From: Gamarada debralockiae
Lineage: Eukaryota > Ascomycota > Leotiomycetes > Helotiales > Hyphodiscaceae
Direction: 5' to 3'
Length of the DNA stretch: 64,000 nucleotides
NCBI GenBank assembly: GCA_002803225.1
Contig: NXFV01001565.1
Span: forward strand, 62,001 to 126,000
Positions within the stretch are counted from its first letter, which is position 1; each line of letters starts with the position of its first letter. The notes below the pieces were generated by a model. That model was not told where the DNA came from, ran no database searches, and saw only the letters and a program-made list of their open reading frames with translations. A program made the translations under genes and the position numbers. Below, one piece after another: positions 22,072 to 33,831 of this stretch.

Positions 22072-23417
22072 ATGGACAATTCTTCACTCTTTTCATCCAT
22101 TTTAAGAAAACACTAGCCTATTGATGAATGGAAGACTCTTGAACGCGAAAAAATACGTGAATGGCGCTCTAATGGCAAATCCTATGGCCAAATCAAGAAA
22201 ATGACTGGCCTTGAACGCTCTACAATTAAATGTATTATTAAAGCTCTTAGCTGTCGAAGAACTACTCGAAAAGGAAAGTCGACAAAGCCAAAGCTCCTTA
22301 AGAAACACTGCTTCGATCATGTTATCAAGTGGGTCTCTGTGTCATGGGAGAACCAACGTATATTGTATGCCCGTATCAAGGCAGCCTGCAATATCCTTTC
22401 ACTAACAACTACTTTTCGTCGCGTTCTTAGATCAGCTGATTATAGGAGATGCGTTGCCTGTAAACGCCTTTTTATCTCAATCGGGTGGTAGGGAACAATT
22501 GAATGGTCACGTGCTTTATAGAGTGACAAGGGAACTTTTGAGATCCGTATTAATTGCATAACAAGACACTGTCTTGCAGTTCAACTCTCAGTATTTTAGT
22601 GATTTGGGATCAGATCTTATCAGAGGAATAGAGTACTGTAAGAGGCATGGTATCATTCATTATTAAGACTTGAAATCGACCTTTCAATCGAGTCATACAT
22701 GTATTTCGAGGGTCTCTTTAAAGTAAATCCGTTATAAATACTTAGTTCACCCCTTCTAGGCTTAATTTTCAAGTGAATTAAATCATAAACGAGTACTACA
22801 ACGTGAATATTCTACCCCTTATCTTAAGGTCCTATATATTTTGACTCTACCTGACTTGGGAAAAACCAGCTCTTATATAGCACGGGGTCTTATGCTGAGA
22901 CAGGGTCTTGTTAAGCAATTACTATGGTAGGGAAGCGTAGGAAGATCTGGGTTACACGTCGACTAGAGGAAAAGAAACTGCCAGACTTAATCTTCTTGGC
23001 ATGTGAGGAGGGAAAGCAGGTATTTGAAATACTGTGTACTTACAGTAAATCAAGTGCTTGAGGCAGTAGCTTTCCTATATTATAACTCACTACAAGGAGC
23101 CAAGAAGAGAGACTTTATCTTTATGGAGGATGGCGCAAAAGTTCATAAGGGGAAGGCTCACTTGCCGAAGCTTAAGAAAGGGATTCGACTAGCCTCTCTT
23201 GTCACCTGATGTAAACCCAATTGAGAAGGTCTGGAGATGGATGAAGTACGAGATCACTAAGCTAGAGAACCCTCCTACTAGTATTGAAGAGATAAAGAGA
23301 GTATTGCAAGAGTTATAGGACCAGGTAGACCCGAAAGAGTAGAGATATTTGAGGAAGGGAATAACATGTACGATTGAGAACGTTATTGCCGTGAAGGGAA
23401 TGGCAACTGTACATTAA
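22072..23417 (+). pseudogene. Broken Tc1/mariner-type transposase
   Basis: The relic starts at an ATG (MDNSSLFSSILRKH), hits an early TAG, and continues as EREKIREWRSNGKSYGQI and GLERSTIKCIIK, a helix-turn-helix DNA-binding part. A catalytic DDE part reappears from about 22924: KRRKIWVTRR, EAVAFLYYNSLQGAKKRDFI, FMEDGAKVHKGKA, then after a frameshift LSPDVNPIEKVWRWMKYEI, and finally IENVIAVKGMATVH-stop. Multiple stops and frameshifts make it non-functional. About 440 bp (22488-22924) between the two parts do not read as transposase. Fungal Tc1/Fot-like elements have this domain order and end. The TAG in place of a probable CAG fits RIP-type C-to-T change. Confidence 0.85.
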
Positions 23418-24055
23418 ATTATACACTAGTACAAGTACTATAAGTAATAAATGACTGTGTATCAATAGAAGCAATATTGGTTGAGAAAAATAGTTGTGGT
23501 GGGGTTTCAGCTAGGTGTATGAAGAGCAATGGCGCAAGCTCTTACCAAAAATTTTAGTTATGGTACCGAAATCTTTCCTTCGAATTGCTATGGTATAGAA
23601 ATCTTATCCATAATAGATAGATCAACAACCGAGAAAGAAGAAGCGCAAGGGCAAAAAGCCTGAGCATTAAACAACTTAGATTATCTATTTATGTCGCAGT
23701 CTTGACTTAAGTTTCCATCAATACAAGCCCATCCTCCATGTCAAGCCAGTAAAAGCCAAAGTAGACAGTGCTCAGTTCCTGCCCGTCAAATGTGAAGTGT
23801 GTGCATGAATGCAACGCCACCAATATCACCAGATCTCCACCCTCAACAAGCCTCCTTCCTTTTGAGTCGAAAATAAGTGCATATGCGTGGTGGGGTTGTG
23901 GACAAAGGAAAATGAAACCATGAACATGATGTGAACGCCCCAATGGTATTGTGGTATGATATGACTACAAGTGATCCCCTCTGCTATGCTCCGTCCCGTA
24001 TATCTGACAGGCTGCGCAGCTGCCCATAGAACTTTTGAAATGTGGTGACGATCGA
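23418..24055. other. Transposon 3' flank and spacer
   Basis: The right terminal region of the Tc1/mariner relic is presumed to lie here (to about 23650), but no clear inverted terminus was found. An open frame on the minus strand (23943-23707, 78 codons) is in the probable 3' region of the next gene and has no recognisable motif. Confidence 0.35.
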
Positions 24056-25297
24056 TTAGAAGTTTTGCGAGATGCCGGCGCTTTGTTGTGGGAAATGGGA
24101 GGGGTTCTCTATTCGAGTATTCCTCCGTGCTTGCACATCTCTAATAACGGGCTGACCAGACATCTCTGCTCGTCCGGGCGGGCTTCCGTATGGTGTCTCG
24201 CCGTATGGGTTGCCGGTATCATATTGGTTATTGTAGTATGCACCACCAGGTACGCCGACCTCTCCAGACCCATCCGATCTATTCGCAGCGCTGTATGATG
24301 ACGATGCGTTCGATGGACCTCGATTTATATCTCCACTTCGGTTTGCTGACGCTGCAGGACCCATAGCACCTAGTGCTTCTGACTCACCAGCCGTCGGATG
24401 GCCATCAACTAAAGGATTATCAGACCGTGTGTCAGAAACGGGACCATGTGTTGGTGAAGTTCCATCCGAGTATGCCATGCCAGCGCCACCTGCTGAGTGA
24501 CCACCCGATAATGTTGTCGAAGCTTTCCGTCCTGACGAAGCGACAGCTGTGGTTCCCCATCCACGATATCCTGCGGAGCCATCTTCCCGCATCTCAAATG
24601 GTCCATCACCAGCAGAACCGACCGCAGGTAATGTAGGGTCGTTGTTCGGGTTGTATCCGTATTCCTCGACTTCCTTCCTCCGTAATTCTTCGGCATCCTT
24701 CCTTGCTTTCCGTTTCCGCCATAAGAAAAGACCAGCCAGTACTAAAAGCGCGACCGCGACAATTGGTACAACGACAGCAACTGCAATTGTCCCTCCTGTG
24801 CCCAAACCACTGCTGCTCGAGGTTTTTCCCCCGGATACAAGTCCAGCACTCCCCGTTGATGACGATGAGGACGATGTAGCCGAGGATGTAGCCGAAGTAA
24901 TAGAATCCGGGGGTTGAGTCAAGGTAGATACTTGTGTGATTGTCGATCCACTAGCTGAACTCCCCGTTCGCGTTATCGTTGTAGGGACCGCGGATTGCGA
25001 GGGTTGCGATGTCGAGGGTTGTGATGTTGATGGAGGAGTGGATGATGCACTCGTGGAGATGGGTGTAGAGGAAGAACTCAATGATTGAGAAGTACTTGCT
25101 TCTGAGGTTGAAGAAGAGCTGATGGGGAGGCTGGTAGAAGAGGAGATGATGGAGGATTCGGAAGTAGAGACTGGGGTCGGACTGCTGTTAGCAATTGAAC
25201 TCGATGATATTGAAGAAGAGCTCGCTGGCACCGTCGGCGCCTCTGTAGAGGACGACGCCAGAGAAGAGTCCGTACTTGTAGAGTTAGAACCAGACAT
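24056..25297 (-). CDS. Ser/Thr-rich single-pass membrane protein (Mid2/Wsc-like architecture)
   Basis: 413 residues from MSGSNSTSTDSSLASSS. A Ser/Thr-rich, probably O-mannosylated ectodomain of about 200 residues leads to one transmembrane helix (TIAVAVVVPIVAVALLVLAG). A basic stop-transfer stretch (WRKRKARKDAEELRRKE) and a Gly/Ser/Asn-rich cytosolic tail with PYGETPYGSPPG follow. There is no cleavable signal peptide after this start, so the helix would act as a signal anchor. The frame stays open for 170 codons further upstream, so the start is uncertain (MRFFLADM.. upstream is another candidate). Such proteins in yeasts and moulds include cell-wall stress sensors and polarity proteins. The architecture is seen; a sensor role is inference. 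No cysteine-rich WSC domain is visible. Confidence 0.65.
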   Translation of the reverse strand: MSGSNSTSTDSSLASSSTEAPTVPASSSSISSSSIANSSPTPVSTSESSIISSSTSLPISSSSTSEASTSQSLSSSSTPISTSASSTPPSTSQPSTSQPSQSAVPTTITRTGSSASGSTITQVSTLTQPPDSITSATSSATSSSSSSTGSAGLVSGGKTSSSSGLGTGGTIAVAVVVPIVAVALLVLAGLFLWRKRKARKDAEELRRKEVEEYGYNPNNDPTLPAVGSAGDGPFEMREDGSAGYRGWGTTAVASSGRKASTTLSGGHSAGGAGMAYSDGTSPTHGPVSDTRSDNPLVDGHPTAGESEALGAMGPAASANRSGDINRGPSNASSSYSAANRSDGSGEVGVPGGAYYNNQYDTGNPYGETPYGSPPGRAEMSGQPVIRDVQARRNTRIENPSHFPQQSAGISQNF

Positions 25298-27752
25298 CGT
25301 GAATTGTCTACCGAAAACGAGTTTTCTAGGATGTCTATAGGAGGCGGCCATGTCAGCGAGAAAGAACCTCATTGTGCGCTGCAAACAATAGCATTTTGGT
25401 AGTGATGGATCGTACCTCGACCAAAGTTTTCCTGTGTAGTGCCCGCAGCCTTGAGTGGGAAGGAAGAAGCGTGTTGATGTTTCGAATTGTGAAAGAGCGT
25501 CGGAGGTGCTCGTCAAGGTCGCGACGAGAAATGACGTTGAATGGGCTGGGGGAGAGCCTGAATCCTCGGCGTGGATTGAACAAATGGGCCCAAGACTACA
25601 ATCGAATGCGTCCCTTGGCCAGGAATCTCGAGAAGGTCGAAAATGACTAAAGAAGCGTTTGAAAGTGAAGTTGGTGAAGGAGGTTGTTCGTATGGGAGAT
25701 GGAGACGAAAGGAGGGTGCGACGGGCGAGATCCAATGAAGTTCTTTCGTTACAGCTTATACGAAATGAGTTGTGAGACAAACTCCTCTTTCGCTCTTTCG
25801 GGCCCACGCTGGGTGATCCGTGGGTTATTTTGGCGTGAGCCGAACGAATTTGGATTGCACGCCCGGTGCGGCGGCAGAGGCTTTGTAGATCAACACCGAG
25901 GCTTGAGGAATTGAGGCTTTTGATGATCGAGAATCGGGACGGTGATGATTCTGGAGAAGGAAGTGAAGTTGTCCAAGGTCGAGTAAATTACTTGGGGTGT
26001 AGAAATGTCAAGTGTGATTTGCTGAATAACGCCAGTGAATCGCTCAAAGCCGGTGAGGAACCACCAAAGGCACCAATGGAAAAAATACGGGCAAGACTAC
26101 CGGTACACTAAAATGCACACTTGGAGGGTTCAGAAGAGATCGACTTTCGAAAATAACAGCTCTAGATCTCGATGAGGGCAAGTGTGCTCATAGATCCGTT
26201 CAATTGCTGGAGCGATTGACGATGGTGCAAGTAGATACTCCAAGGCCAAATAGCATCGGTCACCGCACCACGAAACCCATTTCCCATTCTAAAACATTCT
26301 CAACACCTCCATTCAAAGAATATCAATTCTTCAATCTTCAATGGGATGCAGATGTGGCTATCGGGCTGTGTTATGCTTCTAGAAATCTCATAGGGCATCG
26401 GTCCGCCAAATCACTGGCGACTTCAACGTTCATTCGGTGACGAAAAAGCTTAAAATATATAGAAATTGAGGCTGTGCAAACTTCTCCGACTCATCTCAGG
26501 AAAAGTCAACGTTACAACGACGCCTCCTCCCCGAGTTTCTGCTCGTCCTCGAATTTAATCATTCAATCGTCCTGAACCTTTGAAAAGACGGTAGTTTTGG
26601 CCTGCATCTCATCGGCGTAATCGCATCGCATCCTCACATCAGCCTGATCTCTAACGGACGACTCTGTGCTAGTGATATGTCATACCCCCGTACCTTGCAC
26701 TCCCTCACCCGCTTAGCCTCAAACTTCGTATGTAATCATGACATGCAGCTCAGTTGTCCCTTCGTATTCCTCCTCATCGCACACTGAGACCTTTGCGAGA
26801 CCGCCTCAGTCTCAATGTTCTGCCGTCGAAAGACATCAGCGCCTCCCCTTCTTTCTCAAAATGTACATGACAAGTTGACAACTGCACCACGCAGATGGCT
26901 TGACTTGATGTTGCACTCCTTTCAATCCCCTCAGCAAAAACCCTCCAAAAAACCTGCACTGCCTGCATCCCGCAAGCCCAAACTTGGAAAATCCGGTGCC
27001 GTGCAAGTGTTTTACCTCCAATTCGTCGATGCAGCAAGTCATCTCCGTCTCACATGCACGAGCGTCCTCTCGGGAAATTTGAGCTTCCACCGCGCCCATT
27101 TTCTTGAAATTGAGTTTAAAAATTAGATTTCGTGATTTGATAGACATGAATCCCCGCCTGATATTGAAGTTAAATTACTTGTTATTTATCTGACGTCGAC
27201 GATACCATCCAAACTTCGGGTGGGGAAACATTTTCAACCCATTTTCAGGGGGATGACTCTCATGTGACGTCTGATGATCACGTGTGTTATCAGGAGGGTG
27301 CCAAGACTTTCTCCTTTTCAAGCGAGCCTGGACTTGACAAGTTTCCTTCGTTTAGTCGAGTTGGTAATCTGTAGTCATCGAGGTCTGATTCCCTATCAAC
27401 AGGTCTCAAAATCTCACGTAAAGTACCTCGAGCATCAGAAGAATCATTCCATTGCCAGTTGTTATACAAGACATCGGATTAAATATCCGGTGGTGAGCAT
27501 CTATATACAAGCCCATTGAAGCTCCAACTCATAGAGTACGTCCGCCATCTATTACAGAAAAAGACATTAACCCATCTCAATCCAGCTCTCGCCCATGGAA
27601 ACAGAACTGGATGATCATGCGTGTACAGGTACGCCGTCAGCTTCGCTTTTTATTCGTTCTTAAGACTCATCGACAATGATGTTTTTGTGCGTTGTAGGGA
27701 AATCAAAATGCGCGCTCAATTGCCTCGACTAATAAATAGACATTATGGTCGT
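25298..27752. other. Gene-free stretch between two membrane-protein genes
   Basis: It contains the upstream region of the Ser/Thr-rich membrane protein. No other gene is supported. An open frame on each strand near 26815-27147 (103 codons each) overlaps antisense and has no motif. Confidence 0.4.
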
Positions 27753-30095
27753 TCATGCCCGCATACCCCATTGGGGCTTGAGTGTCGTCGACAGATCATC
27801 CTTGGTGAAGACTACGTCCTTGGGGATGCGACTGATACGGTATGCGCCGCCGCGGATAGCTCCAAGCTGTCTAGATGAGATTCCGCTTTGGTTGCTTCGA
27901 ATACTGCCCGCATCGCTCATGGAATCGGGATCTCTGAACTTCTTGGGTGGTGCGAAGTCGAGAGATGTGAAGGTTCCGGACTTTCTGAGAAGATGTCTAT
28001 ATCTAATTAGCCTCTGAGCCAGTCGATTTATGTTGAGGGTACTTACGGTGATGGTATTGGTGCAAGCTCATCAAATGCACTGACGATTGGAGCAAATGAT
28101 GGGACAGTAGGAGAGTATGGGCGGCGTTCACCAAATGGACTTTCTGATCGACCAGCTTGTCTGTCACGATAAGTCTGGGGAGGTGCGAAGTCAATGGAGT
28201 TCATCAAAGCGAACGAATCATCCCTAAGCTTTGAGGGCGTTGGGAGACTGTTGAGGTCAGCGGGGGGAGGAAGTGGTCGTCTTGGGCCTGGACCTGGTGG
28301 TCCCATCCGGCCAGATGCTGAGGAGAACGCTCTTGGTCCTGGTGGCCGCATACCCATACCTCCAGCGCTCATTCCTCCCATAGATCCATGCATACCGCGA
28401 GGAGGTCCCTGGAATCTCGGTCCACGAGGAGGTGGTGTCATTGCGCGACGGGTGACTGGTTGAGCATATGGCATGACGAAGTTGTTTCCATCAGGGTCAT
28501 AATATGCAGCGTCGCCCAGGTAGTTCTCATCATAATCTTCGTAGTATTGGCCCTGTGGTGCGGGCTTTGATTCATCGAAGTACTCCTTGTAAAATGATCT
28601 GATACGGTTGGCTCTGACTTCAGGGTCATCTGACTCAGTGATAGCATTAGGAGGCAAAGGACGGAATCCCATAGATATACGGCGTGGATCAAAGCCAGGG
28701 GCACCCAATCCAGCCTGGGCAAACTCCTCAGGTGGAACATCCATTGAGAAACGTTGTCCTCGCATGAGCTCTGCATTTTTTTTTGGGTCGGGAGAGGGTG
28801 GTGTAACTTTGACTCCATCACCATATTCACTCTCATCGTCCATGAAGGTTTGTGATGGTTGAACGGCAGGAATGGATTCCTTGCGGACAGGTCGAGGATT
28901 GGCTGGTAAAGTGTTCAAAATGGGTGGAGACTTGCGATTCGGGTTTGGGGTTGGTAGTTCTCGCTCAGGAGCTTTGCTGGGTGGGGAAGAGGGTGTTGGC
29001 GATGGGTCGTGTGTATTGATGAAGGCGCCAAGATAATTGTTGCTTGTCCTTAAACCAGCACCATCATTACTAGCATAAGATTCGCGAGAATCAGCATTTG
29101 AAGCCGAGGCTGGAGTAAGACCTTGTCCCGGGCGAGGGTTTGAAGGAAGACCCTTTCTCTGGATTCCAGCTTGAGCAGTTGGCTCTGGGAGGTGAACCTG
29201 AGGTGGCTCTACCGGGTAAGGAGGTGGTGGTAGCGGGCTATCGGAAGTAATAGATTCGACCGGGCTGGTGTTCTTCTGAGGGAGAGAGTTTTGACGTGGC
29301 GGAGGAACAAAACCACTCGTTGGAGGGTTGCTTCGTGGCATTCCACCAGCATTTGAGAGAAGCTCTGCAGTACCCATGTCGTGCAATCTTGATTGTGCCT
29401 TACTCGAACCTGTATAAATAGACGAACCATCGCGCGTCTTTGACTGTGACCGGATTGAAGCTCCATCGCCAGGGTAATACTGAGTGACAGGCCGATATGG
29501 GTCTTCGTTTTGGTGAATGGTTCTCGATAGCGAATGCAGAGACTCTCGAGAGTTCTGTAGCTCCGGTGGCAAGAGATAGGGACTGTTCACACCTATATCC
29601 ATTGACACTTGACGCCGGCTGCGACCGCTTCCCTTCTCTCCAAATTCCATATCAGGAGAACTCGCAGGTCCCTTTCTCGGTCTGCCAGGTTGAGGAACAT
29701 CTCCCAGTCCAAAGTCTAGTGATGCGTGTCGATCGTTCGCATCTTCTTCTCTTCGCTTTCGAACAAGTCTGCGATGAAGGATAAGAAACAGGATAGAAGC
29801 TCCAACCACCGGGATACTAAAACACCAAGTTAGGTAGAATAGATTTATATGCACTCAATTGCACTTACACAATACCAAGGATGATAGGCAATGTGAATGT
29901 TGAAGAACTGGTAGGCTTTTCGGTGCTTGCAGGATCCGACGACGAACTCGTTGTGGTCGCAGCACTCCGTGGCTCCACAACTCGGTTGGGTACCGCAATA
30001 TTAATTATTGATTCCATCCTTCCAATTATATTTGATTCGGCGGTAACAATTCGAGGCCCCAACCTAACAATATTCGCAGCTTGTCGTCTATCCAT
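27753..30095 (-). CDS. Single-pass membrane protein with long disordered cytosolic tail
   Basis: Three exons: 30095-29869, 29816-28047 and 28002-27753, an intact 748-residue frame. The first intron cuts through the transmembrane helix: FTLPIILGIV joins SIPVVGASILFLILHRR, followed by a basic cluster (LVRKRREED). The short N-terminal part has a Ser/Thr-rich stretch (SAATTTSSSSDPASTEKPTS). The tail is Pro/Ser/Gly-rich with a GPRFQGPPRGMHGSMGGMSA run. It ends in a compact, conserved-looking segment (SGTFTSLDFAPPKKF, ISSRQLGAIRGGAYRISRI, KDDLSTTLKPQWGMRA-stop). I recall similar proteins as uncharacterised in ascomycetes. The start is uncertain: the frame is open for about 29 codons upstream to a TAA, and an upstream exon carrying a signal peptide is possible. 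Neighbour and strand parallel the other membrane protein at 24-25 kb. Confidence 0.75.
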
Positions 30096-30603
30096 GTTTG
30101 GAGAGGCAGGCCTGTTGCCAATTGTCGGTTCGTGAGGACCTGGCGAGCGAGGCCGTTGTAAACAGCTGAGTTGGCGTTATGTCGTCGAGGAAGGTACAAT
30201 CGGTATTGCGATTACAATAAAGGCAAATTTCGCCGCAGTCGTTTTTGATATGGACGTTTCGTAAAGTCTTTTCTCCACAATACGACGCCGATATTATTGA
30301 GACATAAAACCGCAGGAAGAAGGCGTGCAAATTCACAGGAAAGCGACGAACGGGTTGGTACTCGAAGGAGTGACTATGGTCGGAACATGAGTAAGGAGTG
30401 ACTGGTCGTAACTTAAGGAATGGCAAGGCCCGCTGGCAGGCCCTCTTGTCGATGAGGTCGTGAAGTCGAGATGGAGGAGAAGAAGGAGAGGAAGCGTGAG
30501 AGGAAGAAGAGACGAACAAGCTGGGCTGGGATTGGCCAGTCCAGGGGTTTGATAGTGCTAGCTGAGCGTGGGCAAGCTCAGAGTTCGCTTCAGGGATTTT
30601 CAA
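30088..30603 (-). other. Upstream ORF overlapping the start of the membrane-protein gene, or its unspliced 5' exon
   Basis: An ATG-initiated frame of 171 codons ends with a TAG overlapping the membrane protein's ATG region (shared bases 30088-30095, different frame). Its second half has a hydrophobic stretch (NLHAFFLRFYVSIISA) followed by SYCGEKTLRNVHIKNDCGEI, which looks like a signal peptide plus a Cys-bearing ectodomain. That suggests a missed upstream exon. A possible intron (GTAATC...CTCAG, about 30165-30213) would lead into the open region upstream of the annotated ATG, but the phases did not settle. Confidence 0.35.
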
Positions 30604-31682
30604 AACAGCGACTGCGAGTGGGCAGGGATTTGGATCCGGGCGGGAGATGAGATGGAGTTGGGGGTTTTGACAGGAAAGACTTCAGTTGAATCCTTCACTT
30701 TCAGTTCATCATTGTTTTGGTCATCGCATGCCTGCAGCTTCTTACTTCCAGAAGCATTCCAGCTGCTGCTGTCTGTCAACAGTCACATTCTAATCATAGG
30801 AAACCCCCTTTTTCCGGATGGAGAGAAAAGCGAATCATTAAGATTAAGTTCAGCCCTTCACCCCAAACCATACTGAAAGACGTTAGATTCAGGTACGAAG
30901 GCCCTGAAAAGTGGGCCAAAAGAGGATCATGGACGCGGAAGCTCATCTCAGCGAATGATCCAGTGAGGGGAGCTTCGTGACTGACAATTCAGGCTGAATA
31001 TCGACTGAACATATGCTCTGGGCTTGATCTGATACAGTGTGACAAGTTTATTCATAGATTCCAAAACAGTCGATCTGGAGCCTAGAGATCATGGGGATCA
31101 TGCAGTAGCACCTACACATCAGCCATTTAAATCTTTCAGTTTCAATGAACAATTGTCGCGCACTTCTTTGCCCAGATCCCACTCCCAAAAGACTTTTGCA
31201 AGGCGGCAGTGCCACATCTAAAACTGGACCGTCTGTGGGTCTTGATTGGTGACGGAGCAAGAAATCGAGATTGGCGCTTCGAAAAGCCAACGGCAGAGCG
31301 CGGAGCGAGCGAATGCGATGAGAGGAGCGAGAGCAGAGGATTACTTGATCTGCCGTTAGCGGCAATGAAATCGATATTGTTTTCATATCACCCTTAATAT
31401 ACCCAGAAACCATCGCTTTGATGTGGACAAGAAAAAGGAACGAAGTTCGTGATCATGAGAGATGTTGAAACTTGAAAGTCGTTCCAGAAATAGAGACTGG
31501 AGTGATGAAATTCGGAGGGCGACGGCTATGCTGCAGCCTGGATGGTAAGGCACGACTATCGAATCCGTGAACTCGAAATTTTTGAGAGAATCTCCAACCC
31601 CTGGCTTTGATTTTGAGTTTCTTCGAACTTAACCAGCCCGCAACTATTAACTTTCAAATGAGATGATGTGAGAGCACAAATC
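30604..31682. promoter_or_regulatory. Divergent upstream region between the membrane-protein gene and the DEAH helicase
   Basis: No coding sequence is supported. It serves as the promoter area of both divergent genes. Confidence 0.4.
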
Positions 31683-33831
31683 ATGGCAGACTTTGATCTC
31701 TCTGCCAACTTCATTCCCTCCCTTCACAAACCAGCCTCACTCCTCCCCATCGCGCGACATCGACAGAATCTCCTCTACCTAATCGAGACATATCCCGTCA
31801 CCATTGTCATAGGGCAAACCGGCTCAGGGAAAACCACTCAAATACCTCAATTCCTGGAACAGGCAGGATGGTGCTCAGATGGTAAGGTCATTGCTGTGAC
31901 TCAGGTATGAACACCAAAATTCTCATCATGGACCAAATTTACTGACGTCTTTTCAGCCTCGTCGAGTGGCAGCGACTACAGTTGCAGTCCGAGTCGCGGA
32001 AGAAGTAGGATGCAAGGTGGGTGAAGAAGTTGGATATTCCATCCGCTTCGAAGATGTCACGTCCGCTGCAACGAGAATCAAATTCCTGACGGATGGGCTT
32101 CTTCTCAGGGAAGCTCTTGTCGATCCGTTGTTGTCACGCTATTCGGTCATTATGGTTGATGAGGCTCATGAACGATCTTTGAGTACGGATGTTCTTCTAG
32201 GAGTTCTCAAAAAGATTCTAAAGAGGAGACCAAATGATTTGCGGATCATTATCAGTAGTGCGACTCTGCAGGCTGAAGAATTTTTGAAATTCTTTACAGG
32301 AGAGCCAGATCCTCAACCCAAGGCGGCGGAATGTGATGCTATGACTCTGGATGATCTGATCACTCAAGCTAGCTCAGGGTCTCAGAAACCTGTAACTGAT
32401 CTTGGTGGAAAGATGGGCGCAATCATCAATTTAGAGGGCAGAATGTATCCCGTTGATGTGCTCTTTTCAGAATCACCGGTGGAGGACTATGTCGAAAAGG
32501 CTGTACAAACAGTATTCGACATTCACACGAAAGAGCCAGATGGCGATATCCTGGTCTTCTTGACAGGAAGGGAAGAGATAGACACAGCTGTTCAGGCAAT
32601 ATCCGAACGAGCTGCGGATCTTCACCCAAGAGCACAAGCGCTCATGCCTCTGCCACTTTACGCTGGCCTGTCAACGGAGCAACAAATGTACGTCTTTGAA
32701 GAAGCACCTGAAAACACGCGGAAAGTCATTTTCTCGACAAACATTGCAGAAGCATCTGTCACAATCGATGGCATCATCTACGTCGTCGATTCTGGGTTCG
32801 TCAAGCTGCGTGCTTTCAATCCTCTGACCGGCATCGAAACTTTAACGGCCACGCCGGTATCCAAAGCCTCCGCAACACAAAGAGCAGGACGTGCAGGTCG
32901 TACCAAGCCAGGGAAATGCTACCGTCTCTATACGGAAGCCAGTTTTCAATCACTGGACGAAGCAACCGTTCCAGAAATCCAAAGGTCTAATCTTGCACCG
33001 GTGATTCTCCAACTTAAAGCGCTCGGCATCGACAACATCGTCCGATTCGATTTCATTACATCACCACCGGCAGAGCTCGTAATCCGAGCTCTCGAACTCC
33101 TATACTCCCTCGGTGCTCTTGACGACTACGCAAAACTCACCAAACCTCTCGGCACCCGGATGGCAGAGTTGGCAGTAGAGCCCATGATGGCTAAAACCCT
33201 CCTCTCAGCGCCATCCTTCAACTGTCTCAGCGAAATGTTAACTATTGCAGCGATGACCAGTCTAGGAGGCAACATCTGGTTCCACCACGACGGCGAAAAG
33301 AAGAGCATGGAAACTGCACGGCGGAAGTTCGCAGTCGAGGAAGGAGATCATCTCACACTCCTTAACGTCTACCAAGCATTTGTGACAAAGGGCCGCAAAG
33401 AAGCGCGATTCTGCCATGACAATTACATCAATTTCAAAGCCATGACTCGAGCTGTCAGCATTCGTGCTCAACTAAAACGGTATCTCGAGCGGTTCGGTAT
33501 GAATGTCGAGGAAACTCTTTCGTCAAATGCAAATAAACAGCCTTTGGCAGTCGGTGGACTAAATAAAGCCGATCAGATTCGTCGATGTCTGACAACAGGC
33601 TTCTTTGCTCACGCAGCAAAGATGCAACCGGATGGAACATTTAGGAATGTGGCTGGAGGAACGATATTGCATGCTCATCCGAGCTCCTTGATGTTTAATC
33701 GGAAGGCGGATTGGGTTATTTTTCATGAGATTATGGAGACGGGGAACAAGACGTTCATTCGGGATGTCACGAAGATTGAGAAGGGGTGGTTGGTTGAGTA
33801 TGCTCCGGATTTCTATAAGATCCAGCGATAA
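31683..33831 (+). CDS. DEAH-box RNA helicase, DHX35-like
   Basis: Two exons: 31683-31904 and 31957-33831, an intact 698-residue frame. The ATG gives [20 protein letters not shown]. Helicase motifs in order are Walker A GQTGSGKT (44-51), [26 protein letters not shown] (142-145), [28 protein letters not shown] and [12 protein letters not shown]. The C-terminal half has the ratchet and OB-fold region typical of DEAH/RHA helicases ([40 protein letters not shown]). The lack of a long N-terminal extension and the opening similarity ([15 protein letters not shown]) point to the DHX35 branch rather than Prp2, Prp16, Prp22 or Prp43. DHX35 is associated with spliceosomal C complexes in animals, and a nuclear splicing role here is inferred. 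The gene is lost in budding yeast but common in moulds. Confidence 0.92.

Noticed and set aside
28043..29854. The minus-strand 603-codon frame as a complete gene starting MHINLFYLTW
   Set aside because: That start lies in the intron; the transmembrane helix is completed only by splicing to the exon at 30095-29869, and the 3' exon at 28002-27753 also joins in phase.
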